Both the position numbers and the translations under genes were made by a program. From Desulfobaculum sp044987625 (lineage in GTDB: Bacteria > Desulfobacterota > Desulfovibrionia > Desulfovibrionales > Desulfovibrionaceae), in assembly GCF_044987625.1 (NCBI RefSeq), contig NZ_JBJDSB010000005.1, positions 195,639 to 259,638 of the forward strand: DNA of 64,000 nt, in the 5' to 3' direction. Each line of letters begins with the position of its first letter. The first letter of the stretch is position 1. Of this stretch, positions 44,570 through 53,857 are shown piece after piece. The notes under the pieces are model-generated. The model searched no databases, had not been told where the DNA came from, and worked only from the letters and a program-made list of their open reading frames with translations.

Positions 44570-44587
44570 ATCGTCTCCTCCCGGCCG

Positions 44588-45814
44588 TCAGCCGACCTTG
44601 CCGATCATGTCGTAGATGGGGAGCAATAGCCCCGCAAAGATGGCCCCGAAGAGCAGCCCCATGAACACCAGCATGGCCGGCTCCAGCGTTTTGCCCAGCA
44701 CCTCCACCAGCGCGGAGAGCTTGTCGCGATACAGCTTGGCCACATATTCCGTCTGCTCCTCAATGCGTCCGGTCTGCTCGCCAACGGACACCATGCGCAC
44801 CGCAAAGGGGTGCAGCGCCTCGGCCTGCTTCATGGAATCCGACAGCGCATTGCCGTTACGCACGCTGTCCTGCACAAGGATGAGCCGCCCCTTGTACACA
44901 AGGTTGGTCATGGACTCGGTGATAATCTCAAGGGTGCGCAGCACGCCAACGCCCGCGCCAATGAGAATGCCCAAATACTCCGTGACCCGCGCAATGATGG
45001 ACGTCTCGATAATGGTCGAAAACACCGGCACGCGCAGGGCAATGGAGTCCAGAATATAATGCACGCGGGTACTGTTTTTTCGCAGGTAGCTCAGCAGGAT
45101 AATGCCGCCCACCACACCGATGACCGTCCAGCCAAAGTACATCTGAAACCAGTTGGAGATGGCGATAAGCGCGCGTGTGGGCGCGGGCGTGGTGACACCC
45201 ATGTCCGAAAACAGCTTCACGATGCGCGGCACCACAAAATAGAACCAGAAGAAGCACGACAGGATAACCACGCCAAGGATGAACCCCGGATACACCAGTG
45301 CGCGCTTGGTACCGCTGACGATTTCCTCAATATGCTCAAGGTGTTCGCCGGACTTGCGGCACATGCGGTCCAGCATGCCGGTTTCCTCGCCAATGCGGCA
45401 CATGTACTGCACCAACGGGTTAAAGACCTTGGGGTGCCGCGAAAGCGCCTCGCCAAAGGTCTGCCCGCCTTCAATGTCCGTGCGCATAAAGCGCAGGGTC
45501 ATGAGCAGCATGGGGTTTTTGATCTCTTCCATGATTTCGTCCATGGCGGACAGAACGGGAACACCAGCGCCAAGCAGCATGGCCATATTGTTGAAAAACT
45601 CCGCAAGGTCCGACCGCCCAACGCGCGAGAAGCCCTGCGTGGCCAGCTTGGTCAGCCACGACATCACGGTTCCCAGCTTTTGGATGGCGATAACCACGCC
45701 GCCCTGCCGCTCCAAATAGCGGATGGCTGGCGCGTCGTCGTCAAAGGGCAATTCCACAACGCCCTTGTCGACCTTGCCTTCCGAGCCGAGCATCTTGAAC
45801 CGGAATATGGGCAT
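44588..45814 (-). CDS. Type IV pilus inner-membrane platform protein, GspF/PilC/MshG family
   Basis: A 408-residue protein with two T2SSF domains (about 70-195 and 275-400) and three membrane helices (about 170-195, 220-240, 375-400). Signatures are LAEFFNNMAMLLGAGVPVLSAM, GEETGMLDRM and SVGEQTGRIEEQTEYVAKLY. It anchors the assembly ATPase and the growing pilus base. Confidence 0.93.
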   Translation of the reverse strand: MPIFRFKMLGSEGKVDKGVVELPFDDDAPAIRYLERQGGVVIAIQKLGTVMSWLTKLATQGFSRVGRSDLAEFFNNMAMLLGAGVPVLSAMDEIMEEIKNPMLLMTLRFMRTDIEGGQTFGEALSRHPKVFNPLVQYMCRIGEETGMLDRMCRKSGEHLEHIEEIVSGTKRALVYPGFILGVVILSCFFWFYFVVPRIVKLFSDMGVTTPAPTRALIAISNWFQMYFGWTVIGVVGGIILLSYLRKNSTRVHYILDSIALRVPVFSTIIETSIIARVTEYLGILIGAGVGVLRTLEIITESMTNLVYKGRLILVQDSVRNGNALSDSMKQAEALHPFAVRMVSVGEQTGRIEEQTEYVAKLYRDKLSALVEVLGKTLEPAMLVFMGLLFGAIFAGLLLPIYDMIGKVG

Positions 45815-45859
45815 GCTCCCCCCGTTTGTTCGCCTCTCGCCACATGCGGCCCGCCGCCG

Positions 45860-47506
45860 CTAGTACCTCGTCTTGCCAAGCACTCGCTGGACTTCCTCCA
45901 CCGAGGTGATGCCGTCCTTCACCTTAATGACCGCCACGTCGAACATGGTCCTGAAGCCCTTGCGGCGCAGCATGTCCTCCAACTGGGTCAGCTCAATGTC
46001 CTTTTCCATGGCCTCACGCACCTCGCGGTCCACCACCAGCACCTCATAGACCAGCGTCCGGCCAAGGTAGCCCGAATGGTTGCACACCTCGCACCCCTCG
46101 CCGCGGTAGACCGCCTCCAGCGATTCGCCCAGGTAGTCCAATTCGTCCTTGGTGGGCTGCATCTGCTTTTTGCAGTGCGGACACAGCGTACGCACAAGGC
46201 GCTGGCTCACCACGCCGATAAGGCTTTCCGCCAGCATCTGCGTATCCATCCCAAGGCCCTGCAAACGCGGAATGGCGCCGATGGCGGTGTTCGTATGCAG
46301 GGTGGACAGCACAAGGTGACCCGTTGTGGCCGCGGTCAGGGCCGTGGTGGCGGTCTCCTCGTCGCGCATCTCGCCGATGAGGATGACGTCCGGGTCGTGC
46401 CGCAAAAAGTGCCGCATGGCGTTGGAGAAGCCATACCCCGCGCCCTCGTTCACCTGCGTCTGCCGCGCAAGGGGCACCACGTACTCAATGGGGTTCTCAA
46501 CGGTGAGCACGTTCTTGCCGAGGAGGTCGAGGGAGGTCAGCCCCGTGACCAGCGTGGTGGTCTTGCCCGAACCGGTCGGCCCCGTGAGCAGCAAGATGCC
46601 GAACGGCTCATCGAACAGACGCGTAATGCGGACCACATCGTCCTCAAGAATGCCCAGCGCAGGCAGCGACATACTGGCCCGCTCCTGCGAGAGCAGACGC
46701 ATAACGATATTTTCGCCAAAGGGCGTGATGACCGACGACACGCGGATGTCATAACGGCGTTCCAGCAGGTTCGCGGTCCAGCGGCCGTCCTGCGGCAGGC
46801 GCTGTTCGGCAATGTCCATGCCGCCCTGCAATTTGATGGACGTGGTCACGCGCGAAAGCTGCGGCGGCAAAAAGGCCACGTTGCGCAGCACGCCGTCCAC
46901 GCGGAAGGCCACGGCAATGCCGCGCGCCATGGGCCGCAGGTGTACGTCCGTTGCGCGCTGCTTCACCGCAAGGAGCAGGATGTAGTTGATGAGGGTGTCG
47001 GGGCTGACGGTGCGGCTGGTGTCGGCAGCAATAATGCCCACCTCGCGCTGCATCAGCTTCTCAACAGGATTGTCGAGAAAGTAGAAATAGTTATAGATGG
47101 CCGAAATGACGCGGCTTTCCTCGGCCATGGTGAACAGGGGCTTCATGCCCGTGGCGCGCACAATGAACTGCTCGGTCTTGTTCTCCGGTATGTCGGAGAT
47201 AGCGGCCACCACCTGATTGTCCTTCATCGCATAGGGATACACGCGTGAGGCAAGGCAGGTGTTGCGGTTGAAGCGCTTAAGGAGCTGAAAGTCCGGCGAG
47301 ATGCTGTCCAGGTTCACATGCTCCAGTTCCAGCTGCTGGGCCACGGTGTGCACGAGGTCGTACTCCGACACAAGGCCGGTACGCGTCAGCACCTGCCCAA
47401 GCTTTTCCTTGGTCACACGCTGGACCTGCAGGGCGTAGCGGATGTGCTCGTCTCCGATATACCCTTTGTCCCGCAGGAGGTCGCCTATTCGAATGGGTCC
47501 GGCCAT
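45860..47506 (-). CDS. mshE: Pilus extension ATPase with N-terminal MshEN c-di-GMP-binding domain
   Basis: A 548-residue GspE/PilB-family hexameric ATPase. The N-terminus holds two 24-residue MshEN motifs: residues 6-29 (RIGDLL...ALQVQ) and 35-58 (KLGQVL...VAQQ), split by a five-residue spacer, as defined for c-di-GMP-binding MshE of Vibrio cholerae. The ATPase core has Walker A GPTGSGKTTT, the Asp box, Walker B DPDVILIGEMRDEET and the His box. The zinc site CPHCKKQ...CEVCNHSGYLGR follows. It should power pilus extension under c-di-GMP control. Motif 2 starts with Lys where Arg is usual. Confidence 0.92.
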   Translation of the reverse strand: MAGPIRIGDLLRDKGYIGDEHIRYALQVQRVTKEKLGQVLTRTGLVSEYDLVHTVAQQLELEHVNLDSISPDFQLLKRFNRNTCLASRVYPYAMKDNQVVAAISDIPENKTEQFIVRATGMKPLFTMAEESRVISAIYNYFYFLDNPVEKLMQREVGIIAADTSRTVSPDTLINYILLLAVKQRATDVHLRPMARGIAVAFRVDGVLRNVAFLPPQLSRVTTSIKLQGGMDIAEQRLPQDGRWTANLLERRYDIRVSSVITPFGENIVMRLLSQERASMSLPALGILEDDVVRITRLFDEPFGILLLTGPTGSGKTTTLVTGLTSLDLLGKNVLTVENPIEYVVPLARQTQVNEGAGYGFSNAMRHFLRHDPDVILIGEMRDEETATTALTAATTGHLVLSTLHTNTAIGAIPRLQGLGMDTQMLAESLIGVVSQRLVRTLCPHCKKQMQPTKDELDYLGESLEAVYRGEGCEVCNHSGYLGRTLVYEVLVVDREVREAMEKDIELTQLEDMLRRKGFRTMFDVAVIKVKDGITSVEEVQRVLGKTRY

Positions 47507-47573
47507 AACTCCACCCTTGTGGTGATAGTGAGCGTTGCGCGGCGGTGTCGCCCCGGTGCGGGGCCTTCTTCCG

Positions 47574-49214
47574 TCACCCCTGCTTCGCCATGACAGTGAG
47601 CCAGAAGACCGTTTCCGGGTCCGGCCACATGGTGCGCTTCAGCTTCATATCCTTCTGAAAACTATTGATGGCGCGCCACGTTACGGGGCCAACCATGCCG
47701 TCGTCCTGCCCCCAGTAGTAGCCAAGACGCTTCAGCATCTTTTGCAGCGCCAGAATGTCCTTGCTCCGGTAGCCGTAGTAGAAGTCCTGCACCACAAAGG
47801 GCGGCTCCCACAGCACCAGCCACGCCGGGCTTTCCCGCACCACCTTCTTCCACGGGAAGGACGAGAACGGCACCCCCGTCTGCGCGGGCAGGCGGTCCAG
47901 CTTGAGGAGCTTGCTCCCCTCGGGCACCACTTCCTCAAGGATGCCCACTTTGCGCTCCTGAACGGCGCGGTCCAGGACGGACAGATGCTCGCCCATCCCG
48001 GCCTTATCGAGGAATGCCGCGTAGGACTCGGGATAGGTCTTGGGCGGCGCCTTTGCCGCTTGCTTCTTTTGGGGCGCAGGTGCCACAGAGGCCACCATGT
48101 CCGGCGCGGAGGCGTTATCCGGCGCCGCCGCATCGGTCTGCACGGCAGAAGCCGACACCGGGGCTGGCGCTTTGGCGCCCTCGCGCGGCTGCACGGTCAT
48201 CCCGCCCACATCCGCGCCAACCGGCGTTGCCGTCAGCCCAGCCATACTGCGCGCGGCAAGGCGGGCAAGGCTGGCACTGCCCTGCGTTGTGGTAAACAGC
48301 GGCGCAAAGGACAGCCCCACAAGCATCGCCGCGGCAACCGCAACCACCGCCATCTTGCGGCGGCGCGAATGCGCGGCAAGGCGGTTTGCCACCTCCACCT
48401 GACAGGACCCGATCTCCTTCACCGCCGCATCCAGCGCGCGGACGGAGAGCTCCTTGTCGCCGAAGGCCACGGACGCATACAGCGCCCGCTCCATGACAAG
48501 GTTGACCATGCGCGTGTTGCCGCATGTGGCCCGGAACAGCACCTTGAGGGGCGCGCCGGAAATGCGGAACTGCGACGACGCGCTGGAGAGCTTGTAGTTG
48601 ACGTACCGCCCGGTCTCCTCAAGGGAGAAGGGTTGCAGTTCTTTATAGATGGTGATGCGGCTACGAAGCTGCCGCAGCTTTGGCTCGTCAAGGCGGGCCT
48701 TGAGTTCGGGCTGTCCCACAAGCAGCACCTGCACCAGCTTGCGCCCCTCCAGCTCAAGGTTGGAGAGCATGCGCAAGGCTTCCATGGCAGGCAGACTCAG
48801 GTTATGGGCCTCGTCCACGATGATGGCGCAGTTCTTCCCCTGTGTGTTGCACCCCACAAGGAACTGCTGCAGCATGTCCACCAGTCCGGCCACGTTGGCC
48901 GTACGCGGGGCGTCAATGCCGAAGTCACGGGCAATGGCAAGGAGCAGCTCTTCCTTGTTCAGCATGGTGTTAAATATCCACGCCGTGTCGAGCTGTTCCC
49001 CTTCCAGCCGCCGCAGGAGTTGGTAGAGCAGGGACGTTTTACCCACGCCCACCTCTCCTGTCAGGAGCAGAAACCCCTTGCGCGACAGGATGCCGAACGC
49101 CAGTTCGTCGAGAATCTGCTTGGTGGTACCGGTATGGAAATACCCGTCGGTATCAGCGGCCATGGAGAACGGGTTTTTATCCAACCCCAAGGCTTCGAAG
49201 ATGTCGTGCGTCAT
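47574..49214 (-). CDS. ExeA/MshM-type AAA ATPase with peptidoglycan-binding tail
   Basis: A 546-residue protein. The N-terminal AAA domain (about 1-260) starts with the family's DIFEALGLDKNPFSMAADTDGYF and has Walker A GEVGVGKTS (about 53-61) and Walker B IIVDEAHNL. One membrane helix (about 283-300) leads to a Pro/Ala-rich periplasmic linker and a C-terminal domain with a peptidoglycan-binding pattern (LALQKMLKRLGYYWGQDDGMVGPVTWRAI). ExeA/GspA proteins open the cell wall for secretin assembly; MshM lacks the tail, so this is closer to GspA. Confidence 0.87.
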   Translation of the reverse strand: MTHDIFEALGLDKNPFSMAADTDGYFHTGTTKQILDELAFGILSRKGFLLLTGEVGVGKTSLLYQLLRRLEGEQLDTAWIFNTMLNKEELLLAIARDFGIDAPRTANVAGLVDMLQQFLVGCNTQGKNCAIIVDEAHNLSLPAMEALRMLSNLELEGRKLVQVLLVGQPELKARLDEPKLRQLRSRITIYKELQPFSLEETGRYVNYKLSSASSQFRISGAPLKVLFRATCGNTRMVNLVMERALYASVAFGDKELSVRALDAAVKEIGSCQVEVANRLAAHSRRRKMAVVAVAAAMLVGLSFAPLFTTTQGSASLARLAARSMAGLTATPVGADVGGMTVQPREGAKAPAPVSASAVQTDAAAPDNASAPDMVASVAPAPQKKQAAKAPPKTYPESYAAFLDKAGMGEHLSVLDRAVQERKVGILEEVVPEGSKLLKLDRLPAQTGVPFSSFPWKKVVRESPAWLVLWEPPFVVQDFYYGYRSKDILALQKMLKRLGYYWGQDDGMVGPVTWRAINSFQKDMKLKRTMWPDPETVFWLTVMAKQG

Positions 49215-49381
49215 GAGCTGCTCCCCGTGTTCATGGACGGATTGTCACAGCATGCCGGACCACGGCTGCCCCCCTCACCGCCAGAGACGGCCCCCCGCCG
49301 CCTCCGGTTTGTCACCGGATGCGAAACGGCAGACGCGGTTTCATCTGCCGCTCCGTATCCGCTGGAACGCGGAACCCCGCG

Positions 49382-50110
49382 CTAGTAATCCAGAATGAGC
49401 CCCATCACGATGTACTGGTTGGTGGAATTCGCATCCGGGTACGAGTTCATCAGGTTCACAGGGCTTGCTCCACTAAAGGTGGTGTTGATGCTTGCGATGT
49501 CTTCACTGGTGGCATTGGCCATGGCAACACATGCGCCGTTGGCCGGGTCGGCCTGCCCGTCGATGACGGTATCAAGGCCACGCGCCACGTCTCCGGGCAC
49601 GTTTTGCAGCACCACCATGTTGCGGTATGGGCCATTGGTCCCGATCTGCTTGGCGTAAAAGCCCACCACAACGCGCGACTTACCGATGGTTTCGCCTTCC
49701 ACGTTGCGCATGAACACGTTGTAGCCGTTGGCGCAGTTGTTGTTGGTGTCGTTGGACAGGTCGGTCTTGATCATGGTGCAAGGCTCAATGCCTACGTCGC
49801 GTGCGGCGTCGATAACCTCATCGTACTGGGCGAGGTTGCCGGTGCCCATGAAGACGCCATCCATAAAGCCGTCGGCCGAGGCGTCCACGCCGCCGTTGGC
49901 CGTACCGTCAACGAAGGCCTGCCCTGTCTTGTCCATATAGGTGGAGGCAATGGTCACCCATTTTTGCGCAAAGCCCTGCGAGAACTGCTTGACCTGCGAC
50001 CCCCGAACAATATCTCTACCTTTCATCACGCCTGCCAGGATGATGCCGATGATGACCAACACGATGGCCATCTCCACAAGCGTGAAGCCCTTCTCGACGC
50101 GCTTTTTCAT
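49382..50110 (-). CDS. Type IV prepilin, paralogue 1
   Basis: A 242-residue prepilin with a class III signal: KRVEKG before FTLVEMAIVLVIIGIILAG, cut by prepilin peptidase after Gly, with Glu at +5. The first 45 mature residues are nearly identical in the next two genes. The rest is variable apart from shared segments (GIEPCTMIKTDLSND, VARGLDTVIDGQAD, NGACV). The ATG at 50110 follows GGGGAAG; the ATG at 50122 is a poorer choice. Mature length is larger than most major pilins (about 150-180). Confidence 0.9.
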   Translation of the reverse strand: MKKRVEKGFTLVEMAIVLVIIGIILAGVMKGRDIVRGSQVKQFSQGFAQKWVTIASTYMDKTGQAFVDGTANGGVDASADGFMDGVFMGTGNLAQYDEVIDAARDVGIEPCTMIKTDLSNDTNNNCANGYNVFMRNVEGETIGKSRVVVGFYAKQIGTNGPYRNMVVLQNVPGDVARGLDTVIDGQADPANGACVAMANATSEDIASINTTFSGASPVNLMNSYPDANSTNQYIVMGLILDY

Positions 50111-50167
50111 GACTTCCCCCATATTCGCGGTAATGGCTCTGTGCTCCGAGCCGTTCTGCCTTGTGCC

Positions 50168-50938
50168 CTAGTAATCCAGCACCAGACCAACGCAGGTCAG
50201 GACCGTGTTGTCCGTGCCCCAGCTTGCCGGAGTCACGGGAGACGCTGGAGCGGTCACGGGTGCCGTGACGTAGTCGCCGTTGGCTGCGCCCACATCAAGG
50301 GCGATGCAGCTGCCGTTCTGGCCGTCTGCCTGCCCGTCGATGACGGTGTCCAAACCAATGGCGACATCCACGGGCACATTCTGGAGCACAACCACATTGC
50401 GGTTGGGATCGGTGCCGCCGCCGGAGTCGATGACATAGTTATAGAAGCCAACACCAACGCGCTGCTTACCGGTGAACTCGCCGTCCACCATGCGCTCGAA
50501 CACGTTGTAGTTGGAGCCATCGCAATCATTGCTTGAGTCCTCAAGGTCGCTCTTGATCATGGTGCAGGGCTCAATGCCCACCAGACGCAGGTAGGTCATC
50601 ACGTTGTCCCTGTCCGTGACCACGGTGCCGGACTCGCCGCCGCTGCTGTCGGCCAGCATCCGGCTGTCCATACGCCCGTCTGTGGCGGAACCGGTGGCGT
50701 TGCTGCCGTTGCTCGGGCCGTCAAACAGCGGTTGCCCCTTCTTGTCGTAGTAGGTGGATGCGATGGTCACCCACTTCTGCGCAAACCCCTGCGAAAACTG
50801 CTTGATCTGCGAGCCACGTACAATGTCGCGCCCTTTCATCACACCGGCAAGGATGATGCCGATGATGACAAGCACGATGGCCATTTCCACAAGCGTGAAG
50901 CCGCTTTTGCCTTCACGGTAATCTTTGACAGACTGCAT
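50168..50938 (-). CDS. Type IV prepilin, paralogue 2
   Basis: A 256-residue prepilin with cleavage in GKSG before FTLVEMAIVLVIIG. It shares KGRDIVRGSQIKQFSQGFAQKWVTIASTYYDKKGQ with its neighbours, plus GIEPCTMIKSDLEDSSNDC, VAIGLDTVIDGQAD and NGSCIAL. The middle and the end differ. The ATG at 50938 follows GGAGG; the longer frame to 50953 was rejected. Confidence 0.9.
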   Translation of the reverse strand: MQSVKDYREGKSGFTLVEMAIVLVIIGIILAGVMKGRDIVRGSQIKQFSQGFAQKWVTIASTYYDKKGQPLFDGPSNGSNATGSATDGRMDSRMLADSSGGESGTVVTDRDNVMTYLRLVGIEPCTMIKSDLEDSSNDCDGSNYNVFERMVDGEFTGKQRVGVGFYNYVIDSGGGTDPNRNVVVLQNVPVDVAIGLDTVIDGQADGQNGSCIALDVGAANGDYVTAPVTAPASPVTPASWGTDNTVLTCVGLVLDY

Positions 50939-51004
50939 TATCGCTGCCTCCACTCGGCTTGTATGAAAAGTGTTTGCTCACGTCCCCATCACGTGGGAAA
51001 CGGC

Positions 51005-51763
51005 CTAGAAGTCCAAAATCAGGGCCACGTTCACCAACCGCGCCTGCCCGGTATCCTGCGTCGGCCACGGTTGGGTGGTCAGGGCGCTGTCGTTGGCGGC
51101 AAAGTCCGTGGACGATCCCGGATTGTAGGCCGTTCCAGGAGGCGACATGCTGACGCACAGCCCGTTTTCGCCGTCGGCCTGCCCATCAATGAGGGTATCC
51201 AGACCAATGGCGACGTCGGCCGGTACCGCGCCGATGACAACGCAGTTGCGCCGCGCGTTGTTGATGAGATAGCTGTAGAAGCCCACACCCACGGTGGCCT
51301 TACCGCTCCACTCGCCTTCCACGGTGCGTTCCCAGATATTGTATCCATTGTTGCAGGAGGTTGTGGCGGTGTCGTTGTTCAGGTCGCTCTTGATCATGGT
51401 GCAGGGGGTGATGCCAACATCGCGCAGCACCTGAAGTCCATCGGAGCGGTCCGCGGCCGCGTAGCCACTGTTCTGACTCCAGCAGGGCACCCCATCCATC
51501 CGGCCATCGGGATTGCCACCACCGTTGTTGCCGTTGTCTGAGCCATCCATAAAGTTCTGCCCCACTTTGTCGTAGTAGGTAGAAGCGATGGTGACCCACT
51601 TCTGGGCATACCCCTGCGAGAACTGCTTCACTTGCGAGCCTCGCACGATGTCTCTGCCCTTCATCACGCCCGCAAGGATGATGCCGATAATGACCAGCAC
51701 GATGGCCATCTCCACAAGCGTGAAGCCAGTGACTTTTCCTTTTTCAGCCTGAAGCAAACGCAT
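51005..51763 (-). CDS. Type IV prepilin, paralogue 3
   Basis: A 252-residue prepilin with cleavage in KVTG before FTLVEMAIVLVIIG. Shared blocks are as in the two downstream paralogues (GRDIVRGSQVKQFSQGYAQKWVTIASTYYDKVGQ, GITPCTMIKSDLNND, VAIGLDTLIDGQAD, NGLCVSM). A strong GGGAGG ribosome site precedes the ATG at 51763. It is first of the three and so perhaps the most expressed, hence a candidate major pilin. Confidence 0.9.
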   Translation of the reverse strand: MRLLQAEKGKVTGFTLVEMAIVLVIIGIILAGVMKGRDIVRGSQVKQFSQGYAQKWVTIASTYYDKVGQNFMDGSDNGNNGGGNPDGRMDGVPCWSQNSGYAAADRSDGLQVLRDVGITPCTMIKSDLNNDTATTSCNNGYNIWERTVEGEWSGKATVGVGFYSYLINNARRNCVVIGAVPADVAIGLDTLIDGQADGENGLCVSMSPPGTAYNPGSSTDFAANDSALTTQPWPTQDTGQARLVNVALILDF

Positions 51764-52068
51764 TCCTGTTCCTCCCGTGCTTTTGCTGATGCAGTGAAAG
51801 CCTGGGCAGCCTGCCGCAGCTTTCAGGCAGCGGCCCCCAGCCGAAAACATACGGCTGGCTGGACTTTCCCCCTATTTTTACTATGTGCCAGAGCCTTTGT
51901 GGACCGTCAACGAATAAGGCCATCTGCGGGCCGTGGCGCAATCCTGCAAAAATCCGCTTATGCGAGGCGCTCCCGGAAAAACGGCAAACATTACAACATG
52001 TTCAACTATTGACACCGCAACAAATCGGCTAAGGAATATTTTTTTCGCGTGGTCCGCGCACGATCATC
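51764..52068. other. Region upstream of the pilin trio
   Basis: About 305 bases. On the minus strand a TTGACG near 51905 and an A/T-rich stretch near 51880 could be a promoter, and the leader contains an inverted repeat (CAGCCG...CGGCTG near 51840-51855). None is strong. No gene is seen. Confidence 0.4.
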
Positions 52069-52965
52069 CTAAAGCCAGCTAAAAAGATTTGATACGGCCG
52101 TATCGTATTTCACACGGCCATCCAGCGGGATGTTGGACACGCGAAAGTGCTGGTTGATCACATACCGCCCATTGGCGGCCAAAAAGTCACCAGCCACAAC
52201 AAGCCGCAACACACCGCGTCCGTCAAAGTTGCTCCGCAGCCACAGCGTGCTGCCGCCGGGGCTGAGGCGATAGCCCGAGGCCATGCCCGGACCGCTGCCC
52301 AGCAGCACGTCCACGGCCTCGTCATACTGCGCCATAAAATTCTGCTCCGGGGTCTCGCCCCACGCGCTCACACCAAGGACGATGTCCACCTCCGGGCGCA
52401 GGCCCTGTGCGGCGTCGGCCACGGCCTGCATTGTCGCCGCATCCGGTCCCTTGTAGGTTGCCTTGGCGACGGGAAAAACCACTACGCCAATGCGCCACCC
52501 CCCGCGCGAGATAACGCGCGTCATGGGCGCGCTGCGCGCCACGGCCCACTGCGTCCGCTGCGGCAAAACGCCCTCGTCCTCCAGCCACGCCGCTTCACGC
52601 GGGGCAAGGCACAACAGGTCATACTCCAGCATGTTGTAGGCCTCCACCAGCGCACGCGCCACCGCTGCGTTCGCCCCCTGCGCGCCCTTGCGGAAATGCA
52701 TAAACTCATACGGCGCGCCAATGAAGACCGTACGCGAGCCATACTCCTGCCGGATATCGCCAAACACCGTGGCGCGGCGGCCCAGACCGCCAATCCCCTC
52801 GCGCGAGCAGGTCTCGCAGGCGTCATACAGGCCCAGCGTATTGCCCGTGAACACCACCGCCAGCGGTTGCAGTCCAGCACGGACCGTCCCGCCACCAGCA
52901 GGCACTGCCACACACAGCCAAACCAGCACCAGCGCCCCAACAAACCAGCCCCTGCGATACCCCAC
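52069..52965 (-). CDS. Exported UshA/metallophosphoesterase-like protein
   Basis: A 298-residue exported protein. The GTG at 52965 follows GAGGGGG and gives a signal peptide (hydrophobic about 7-25). The start of the mature part (VVFTGNTLGLYDACETC, then GGLGRRATVFGDIRQEYG) resembles UshA/SoxB-like proteins. However, the metal-binding Asp/His motifs of true nucleotidases are replaced by CxxC. A later segment DIVLGVSAWGETPEQNFMAQYD supports the fold. Enzyme activity is doubtful. It sits between two pilin-type genes on the same strand, where no such protein is usual. Confidence 0.55.
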   Translation of the reverse strand: MGYRRGWFVGALVLVWLCVAVPAGGGTVRAGLQPLAVVFTGNTLGLYDACETCSREGIGGLGRRATVFGDIRQEYGSRTVFIGAPYEFMHFRKGAQGANAAVARALVEAYNMLEYDLLCLAPREAAWLEDEGVLPQRTQWAVARSAPMTRVISRGGWRIGVVVFPVAKATYKGPDAATMQAVADAAQGLRPEVDIVLGVSAWGETPEQNFMAQYDEAVDVLLGSGPGMASGYRLSPGGSTLWLRSNFDGRGVLRLVVAGDFLAANGRYVINQHFRVSNIPLDGRVKYDTAVSNLFSWL

Positions 52966-53001
52966 GGCAGTCCCCCTCAGGCTCTTTGTTCTGCCCACGA
53001 T

Positions 53002-53619
53002 TTAGTTGTCCAGTTCCAGCCGCATATACAGGTCCACGGCATCCTCGCCCCGCACGGCGTAAAGGATGTCCCCGTCATTGTTGCGCCCATCGTCGAACTT
53101 CCAATCCATGGCGCGGGCCTCGTCGCGGTTGAACCCGCGCAGGACGAAATAATTGGCCCCTGTAAGCTCCCGCTCATCCGCCACCAGCGACACCCACGCG
53201 AGTTCAAGCTCGCGCCCACGCACGCGCAGTGTGCCGCGCGGCACCACGGAAGCATCGGCCATATCGGCCAAAGCGCGCTCGCCCTCGCCATACTGACGCT
53301 CCAGCCGCCAATCGCCGCGCCCGGTGCCATTGGCCTGCGCCCCCACATCGCCGGGCAACTGTCCGTACATGTCTATATAGTTCATGACGGCGAGGCGGTA
53401 GCGCTCCAGCAGATTGTGCGCATACACGGCATTGGCGACACGGTAGGGCGAGACATCAATGCCAAATTCCGTGGGCTTGTCGTCCTCTGTCCACAGATAG
53501 AGCAGCCCCAGCAGCACGATGGACACAATCAGCACCCCGACCAACAACTCGGAAACGGCGCGTCCCCGGCGGGAACGGCGGCTTGGCAATACGTATCCGT
53601 CACAGCGTAGGCGAGTCAT
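53002..53619 (-). CDS. Atypical prepilin-like bitopic protein
   Basis: A 205-residue protein. The N-terminus (SRRSRRG, then RAVSELLVGVLIVSIVLLGLLYLW) resembles a class III prepilin signal, with Gly at -1 and Glu at +5, but Arg replaces the usual Phe/Met at +1. After the helix comes a soluble domain of about 150 residues with MNYIDMYGQLPGD, a pseudopilin-like segment. GGAGG precedes the ATG at 53619; the longer frame to 53682 was rejected. First gene of the minus-strand pilus run. Confidence 0.6.
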   Translation of the reverse strand: MTRLRCDGYVLPSRRSRRGRAVSELLVGVLIVSIVLLGLLYLWTEDDKPTEFGIDVSPYRVANAVYAHNLLERYRLAVMNYIDMYGQLPGDVGAQANGTGRGDWRLERQYGEGERALADMADASVVPRGTLRVRGRELELAWVSLVADERELTGANYFVLRGFNRDEARAMDWKFDDGRNNDGDILYAVRGEDAVDLYMRLELDN

Positions 53620-53857
53620 CACACCTCCACGCAAAGGCCCGAAAACGCCCACAGCAAACGCGGGCAAAACAGCAGAGTCCACCTTTGTTTACTCTACGGC
53701 CATTTGCCAGCCTTTACAATACAGGGGCGAAACGCATGCCAGAGAAACGGCAAAAAACGAGGAAAACCCTGCACCACCCCAACACCATTCACCTTTGCGG
53801 GCACACTGCAAAAGCGGCAGCTCTGTTGCCATTCGCCATGAAAGGTGTCATTGTGTC

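Noticed and set aside
44810..47248. Long plus-strand ORF opposite the pilus platform and ATPase genes
   Set aside because: The opposite strand encodes conserved GspF and GspE proteins; this translation is His/Gln/Arg-rich without domains.
51880..51960. Possible sigma-54 sites upstream of the pilin trio (CTGGCACATAG on minus; TGGCGCAATCCTGCA on plus)
   Set aside because: The first lacks a GC at the -12 position; the second has nine instead of ten bases between GG and GC and points away from the pilins.
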